Of a stretch of 64,000 nt of DNA, positions 59,534 through 64,000 are shown in pieces (the first letter of the stretch is position 1; every line of letters begins with the position of its first letter). The notes under the pieces are model-generated. The model had not been told where the DNA came from. It worked only from the letters and a program-made list of their open reading frames with translations, and did no database searches. The DNA is from Lantana camara (taxonomy: Eukaryota; Streptophyta; Magnoliopsida; Lamiales; Verbenaceae): NCBI GenBank assembly GCA_037501455.1, contig CM074862.1, forward strand, positions 84,467,501-84,531,500, written 5' to 3'. Both the position numbers and the translations under genes were made by a program.

Positions 59534-59988
59534 CCCCTCCTCCTTTATGTTTTTAGTTGCAGGTTCAGGTCGTTGGAGTTCGAACTAGGTGGAGTCTTTC
59601 ATTTGTGGAGTCCGTTTGAGTCGGTCTTTTGTTTAGTCTACATTTTGCATTTTGTATTTCATATTCGAATTATATTTGTACGATATGATTGCACGTTTGT
59701 ATATATGATTTGCTTAGTTATGATTTTATTTCGAGATTAGGAATTATGCTAGTCTGAACCTGTCACCTGTTTGAATGGTTTTGATTTTTGTTTGGCATGT
59801 TCACGCTTCCGCATATTCTCTTAAGTACCGTTTTGTGCACGGTTTACGTTCCGCCTAGATTAGGGTTGGTTTTGTTTTGTTTGTCTCCGTTCGCTATGGC
59901 CCGACAAGTGTGCGGAGGTCTGGTTTCGTTACACGTGTTAGGCTATGGTGCGGGGGTGTGGTGCCCACCTTTGGGGTGCTACATCAAT

Positions 59989-60470
59989 ATAGGGAAAATA
60001 TTGAACAATTAACTGCCAGAAATAAAATTCTTGAAAGTAAAATCTTTGAGCTTCTTAAAGAAAACTATGATCTCCAACTTCGCTATAATCAAGTTTTTGA
60101 TAATTTAAGGTTTGAAAAGAATGTGTTGAGCATTTAGATTGAAAAGCTAACTAAGGAAAATTCCTATTTGAGCTTCAATATGAATAAGCCTCTTCTTAAG
60201 ACTTTTAGAGTGCAAGAAACAAGAAAGCATTGCTATGTTTGCTACACACTCGGATACCTTGCCAACAATTGTTCCTATCCAAGGGTGATCAAAACTAGGA
60301 GGACATGGAATCATAAATGTTCATCCTCAGGCACTAACAATGAAGGACCCAAAATTCAAAGGATACCTAGAAATGATTCACATTTTGCAGGTTACAGTGA
60401 ATGGAACCAAAGGCAGGAAAGAAAGACCAAATGGGTTCCAATTCAACCAAAACCCTAAAATAGGTAACAA
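59989..60470 (+). pseudogene. Copia (SIRE-like) Gag, C-terminal part
   Basis: Continuation of the gag cut at 46062. A coiled-coil stretch begins I-E-Q-L-T-A-R-N-K-I-L-E-S-K-I and runs to about 60135, where a TAG interrupts it. In the same frame is a second zinc knuckle, C-Y-V-C-Y-T-L-G-Y-L-A-N-N-C (60231-60272), with Tyr in place of the His. It ends T-K-W-V-P-I-Q-P-K-P and a stop at about 60458. Two knuckles with a long coil between are usual for SIRE-type Gag. Confidence 0.72.
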
Positions 60471-62160
60471 GTGTACCACTGATAATATGGAAGGTGAGAT
60501 TATCAGTGGAGAAATTGTTGCACGATTCTTCATTGCTTTTCCTTTATTATTGATTCGAATATCTTGCTAACAAGTGCTTGATGATAAAATTGTTGATAAA
60601 ATTAATTGTGTTTGAAGTTGAGATTTTCTTGTTCACATTAAAAGATGATCTCATGAAAGATATAGTAATCTTACACATCTGCTCTAAGGAAATTCTGCAT
60701 TTAAAAAGTCTTTCACATACTACTAAATCTTCATTCATCTTTACACAAGAAAAGGTTTGATCTTGAATGTTTCTCCGTAATATGAATGATTGGTTGAAGG
60801 AAAAATAACCGCAATCATCTTTAATATGAGTTGGTGATGTCTGTTCCATATAAATCCCCTGATCCTTGTGCAAATGCTAGATATCCTCTTGATTGAAAGG
60901 AATTTGAATGAAATCAAACATGCGTGCTATTTGTTCTATCTTTTATCCATTCTTGACTATCTTGAAAATTTGTTTGAATGCTGCAAATTGCTTTGATCTC
61001 TTTAAAATCTTGCTAAATAGTGTTGGTTGATCAAACCTATTTTGGATTTTAAGAAGTGAATTGATATCTGCTTAAACTGGTATGCATTATCATGATGTCG
61101 GCTAGCTCTTGAACTCTTAGTTTGTCTTTGGTCTCACAAAGAAGAAAATCATTTAAATCAAATTGAAACATAATGCTCTCTCCTTGAACTAATTTAGAAT
61201 CCTGTAAATCAAAATTTGACTCACAGTCATGTGTCGAAGAATGTTGTTTGAGTTGAGCCATTATCTAGAAGTATGGAGCCACTGAGTTCTTATGGAAAAG
61301 TATCTCATTGCATGGCAATTGTTCTCTCACATATCTATTTTGAATTCTCCATATGTTTGGCTCATGATTATTTCCCTTGGACCTAAGCTCTACATTGCAA
61401 GTTAACTTTTTTTTTTGGAGACCTTGAACTCTGGATTGGCAAACGAAAATACTCATGAAAAGAGCGTCTTCTGTCAAAGATGTGTGTAAAATGGAATTTT
61501 TATGAAAAAGAAGCTCCTGCAATTTACAAGACACTCTTGAACATACGTCCCATAATAATCATGAAGAAATACTTGATCTGAACATATCTATCAGGATTCA
61601 CTGGACAAATGAGGTAATTCGATGGGGAACAACAAGAGTCAGAGGTAACCCTGTGTTGAATCTAAACTCTCTTATGAAAGCATTTGTTTAAACAATTGTT
61701 GAGTCTCTCTTGTTGTTGCTTCTAGTTCATCTTGGAACCTCTTATCATATCATGATGTTTAACATGTTGCATGGTCACCATAAGGAACATGTTGTCTTTC
61801 TGCGATTTAAATGTCTTGACTTACTTGGCATTTGCATAACTTTGTCATCTACCTTATTGAGGCATATTGGAAATTAACTTCATAATTACATTAGGTTGGT
61901 ACATTAACATCATTGAAGCATCAGGTTTGTCCAAAAATGGTATATCCCTTACATAACAACATGCATTTTGGAACTAGGGTGGTACAATGTTTTGGGTTGG
62001 TACTAAGTTGACTAAACTATCTTCGACTCAGCTGAGATTATTAGTTGGTTGACCCTTTGAAAGTATTAATCTTTACCCTCTTATCTGAAAACGTATGAAG
62101 GAGCTCCACCTTGCACATACCAACATTACTTACACCCTGATATCTCTACACATGTGTAAT
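60471..62160 (-). other. Region between gag and the Transposase_32-like ORF, with antisense reading frames
   Basis: Where pol is expected, no pol motif is found on the + strand. On the minus strand 61534 down to 61049 is one frame interrupted by a single stop near 61264, and 60873 down to 60547 is another open stretch (YMEQTSPTHIKDDCGYFSF). No family was recognised for either. They may be a degenerate antisense ORF or chance openings in AT-rich DNA. Confidence 0.3.
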
Positions 62161-62307
62161 GTCATAGCTTTTGTGGGACATCGGTTCTTGTGCAATTTAT
62201 TCTAAGCTCACATCCGCACTTATACTTAGAAGACCTTCCTCACTTCACTTGATCTTACAAGAGTTTTCAGATGAATTTCTAAGTAACTGGGGCATCAATC
62301 TCAAAAT

Positions 62308-63310
62308 ATGGGTGATAAACTCAAAACCTCCTTCTCATCTTCTGGACAAACCTCCTCGCAATGGTCATCTACTAAGAGTGACTTGCAAACATCTCAAACA
62401 AAGGGTGAGAGAGATACTTCAGATCTGACTGTTCAAACAATTTATTCAACCATCTTGTTCAAATCCAATGAGGCATTTCATCTCTTCACTGATGAACTTC
62501 TGGTAAGAAAATGGAACAGAGGTATGGCAATTAAGTTTCCTGAATTTTATCACTCTGGGTTGGTTGACAAATTTGATGAGCTTGGATGGCTCAAATTTCT
62601 GGAAATTGAGGACCCTATCTATCCAATGTTATGCACACTATTCTATGCCAAATACTCAATTTTTCAAAGAAATTGATGGATCCCGCTCTCTTGTTAAATC
62701 GTACATATTGGGTCAAGAAGTTTGTTTCACCACTGAGTCCAGTAATATGCTTATTGGGTGTCCCAACACTGATGTCAAATATTTTGAGCTGTATAAACTT
62801 TCTAAAAATGAGATCTTTAACTGGGAGGAAGCTAAACACCTACTATGGAGTGGAAAAGTCTTTGATGAAAACTGGGAACTTGCTCTACAAAATCTCTAAC
62901 ATCTGCATGCTGCTATCCTTGAAATCATAAAATCCACCATCTTATTTGGAATTTCATGAATTGATAAGCATTTTTCAGAGCTAAAATTTATCTGCATGTT
63001 CCTTCTTTGTACTGTTTTGGAGAACATTCCTATCAATTTAGGCCATATGATTCTCCACTACAGGCACTTTTGTGTCTCTCATGGTCTAAAACTTCCATAC
63101 TTCATGATTTTAGCTCATTTGCTCAAGTCCTATAAGAACATTCCCCATCCTGAGAATTAGAAAAAGAAATCTGAGTATTATCAATGTCTTGACTCTAATG
63201 CTCTCAATCATCTGGGTCTTAACTTTGATCCCACCAAAGGGTGTTGGTACCACACTAATGTCATATCCCAGGTCAATGACAAACATTCTCAGATTGCCTT
63301 GAGGCATTAG
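62308..63310 (+). pseudogene. Transposase_32-like plant transposon protein ORF in the copia element
   Basis: The frame 62308-62676 carries S-N-E-A-F-H-L-F, HSGLVDKFDELGWLKFLEIE and Y-P-M-L-C-T-L-F-Y-A-K-Y. A frameshift near 62670 moves to a second frame with VKSYILGQEVCFTTESSNML, I-G-C-P-N-T-D-V, N-W-E-E-A-K-H-L-L and, after stops, ENIPINLGHMILHYRHF and L-P-Y-F-M-I-L-A-H-L-L-K. This order (gW..F, FYA, V.G..V.F, lG.P, PIN.g.mI, LPY...L) is that of the plant family described as putative plant transposon protein (Transposase_32). Its function is unknown and it is usually found in retroelements. One frameshift and several stops make it inactive. Confidence 0.65.
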
Positions 63311-63749
63311 GAATTCACTTCTCAGCTGATGAGCTCTGCTTCTCCTTGAAAAATCTCAATAACATCTATGACATCTAGCACCGTCGTCCTTCTTAGCCCT
63401 TCTTGATGATGAAGGGGGAGATGTTTCGGTGGTGATGCTATGGTTATTTTGGTTTCTATCTTGTCCAAATGTTATGGTTATTTTGGTTTCTGTCTTGTCC
63501 TTCTCATTGCATGTGTTTTGTTGGTTTAGTTGTTTTTCTAAACATTGTTCTTTCACGCCTTATAAGTCTATCTAGTTAAACAACACTGCATTTATTGCTT
63601 CATTTTGGACATTTTTCACTTGTATTATTTCATGCTACTTGATAGGGGGAGCTTGCTATAAGATCTCTTAAAAAAAGCTCAAAGATAGGGGGAGTTTCTG
63701 CAACACATACAATTCTCCTTTTGATAGGAAAACTCTTTTTGTCATAATC

Positions 63750-63763
63750 AAAAAGGGGGAGAT
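63750..63763 (+). promoter_or_regulatory. Polypurine tract of the copia element
   Basis: AAAAAGGGGGAGAT lies immediately before the 3' LTR. Similar GGGGGAG tracts upstream at about 63413, 63645 and 63688 form a repeated purine series as in SIRE-type elements. Confidence 0.85.
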
Positions 63764-64000
63764 TGTTAGCATTCAAGGTTTTGAATTGATCAACAAAAAG
63801 TGTTGCATGGTTCTTACTTCTGGAAACTCTATCGGAACAAACCATTCCCTCCGTATCTCAGCTCAAAAGTCCAACACAGGTTTCAAGGAATTGAATAATG
63901 TTTTACTTAAATTATAAATATACTTGTAAAGTCTTTTTGCGGGAATTCAACAAAAGGAGCCAACAATGTTTGACCTTCTCATCCCACTTGACTGAAGAAG
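63764..64000 (+). mobile_element. 3' LTR of the copia element, cut by the window end
   Basis: TGTTAGCATTCAAGG and the next ~230 bp match 35021-35255 with very few differences. The remaining ~0.9 kb and the TSD are outside the window. Confidence 0.92.

Larger units (their letters stand above)
46063..59983 (+). mobile_element. Solo LTR D, Tekay/Del-type gypsy (about 3.06 kb without nested insertions)
   Basis: The TSD TCAAT is at 46058-46062 and 59984-59988. It starts TGTAACATCCCGATTC and ends TTTGGGGTGCTACA. It carries a donor-like AAG|GTAAG at 46607/46608, a palindrome module at 49011-49097 and a hairpin at 59518-59533. It is split by a solo copia LTR (46617-48569) and by a gag-only Tekay element (50605-59499). 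Removing both and one TSD copy for each leaves one continuous LTR. Confidence 0.9.
35021..64000 (+). mobile_element. SIRE/Maximus-like Ty1-copia element without pol, split by nested insertions, runs past the window
   Basis: The 5' LTR starts at 35021 (GGTTAGCATTCAAGG, terminal T changed to G) and the 3' LTR at 63764 (TGTTAGCATTCAAGG). The two share the following sequence almost identically. The primer-binding site TGGTACCAGAGC is at 44897-44908. Gag lies at 44956-46062 and continues at 59989-60470, followed by an antisense-biased region, a Transposase_32-like ORF and repeated GGGGGAG purine tracts. No protease, integrase, RT or RNase H of copia type was found between gag and the 3' LTR, so the element depends on others for movement. 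Insertions inside it are the CACTA at 35895-44596 and the solo LTR at 46063-59983. Confidence 0.85.

Overview
The window is nuclear DNA from a seed plant, most likely a eudicot. The evidence is plant Ty3-gypsy (Tat/Retand and Tekay/Del lineages) and Ty1-copia (SIRE/Maximus-like) retrotransposons, CACTA, hAT, Mutator-like and Helitron elements, and an intron-containing remnant of a mitochondrial ADP/ATP carrier gene. No species is claimed. It is a transposon-dominated intergenic region: nested insertions cover nearly all of it, and only about 31.3-34.5 kb looks like host genes. Boundaries were read by eye from terminal motifs and target-site duplications (TSDs).

Left nest (1-23867). A Tat-lineage gypsy element on the + strand (gag end, protease, RT, RNase H, second RNase H, integrase, 3' tandem repeats, antisense ORF, polypurine tract, 3' LTR) has been cut by five insertions. 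These are a reverse-oriented Tekay-type LTR (up to 4296) that itself holds a solo LTR (351-2924, TSD ATAAC); a CACTA transposon (7446-13166, TSD AAC) carrying a DEAD-box RNA helicase exon; and two solo Tekay-type LTRs (13693-17199, TSD GTATC; 20171-23132, TSD CAATC).

Middle (23868-35020). AT-rich DNA holds a truncated CACTA with a hAT element inside it, a Mutator-like element containing a tRNA-like pol III promoter module, a precisely bounded 413-bp Helitron, a triplicated ~230-bp unit, and a broken ADP/ATP-carrier-like gene on the minus strand. The 2.6-kb intron of that gene contains two tandem paralogous mini-genes on the same strand (a 58-codon acidic ORF and a copy whose start codon is lost), bracketed by two near-palindromic MITEs.

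Right nest (35021 to beyond 64000). A SIRE-like copia element has gag but no recognisable pol, and carries a plant Transposase_32-like ORF before its 3' LTR. A CACTA element (35895-44596, TSD AGT) with an open TNP1/En-Spm-type gene sits in its 5' LTR. A solo Tekay-type LTR (46063-59983, TSD TCAAT) sits in its gag and has itself been hit by a solo copia LTR (46617-48569, TSD GATTT) and by a two-LTR Tekay element that keeps only gag (50605-59499, TSD GTGTG).

The most unusual signal is shared by the Tekay-type LTRs. Each has a gene-like 5' part ending in a splice-donor-like site. This is followed by a module of CG-rich palindromes whose arms differ between LTR families while the core and flanks are kept. 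A CAGTC/GACTG hairpin then lies 432-450 bp from the LTR end.
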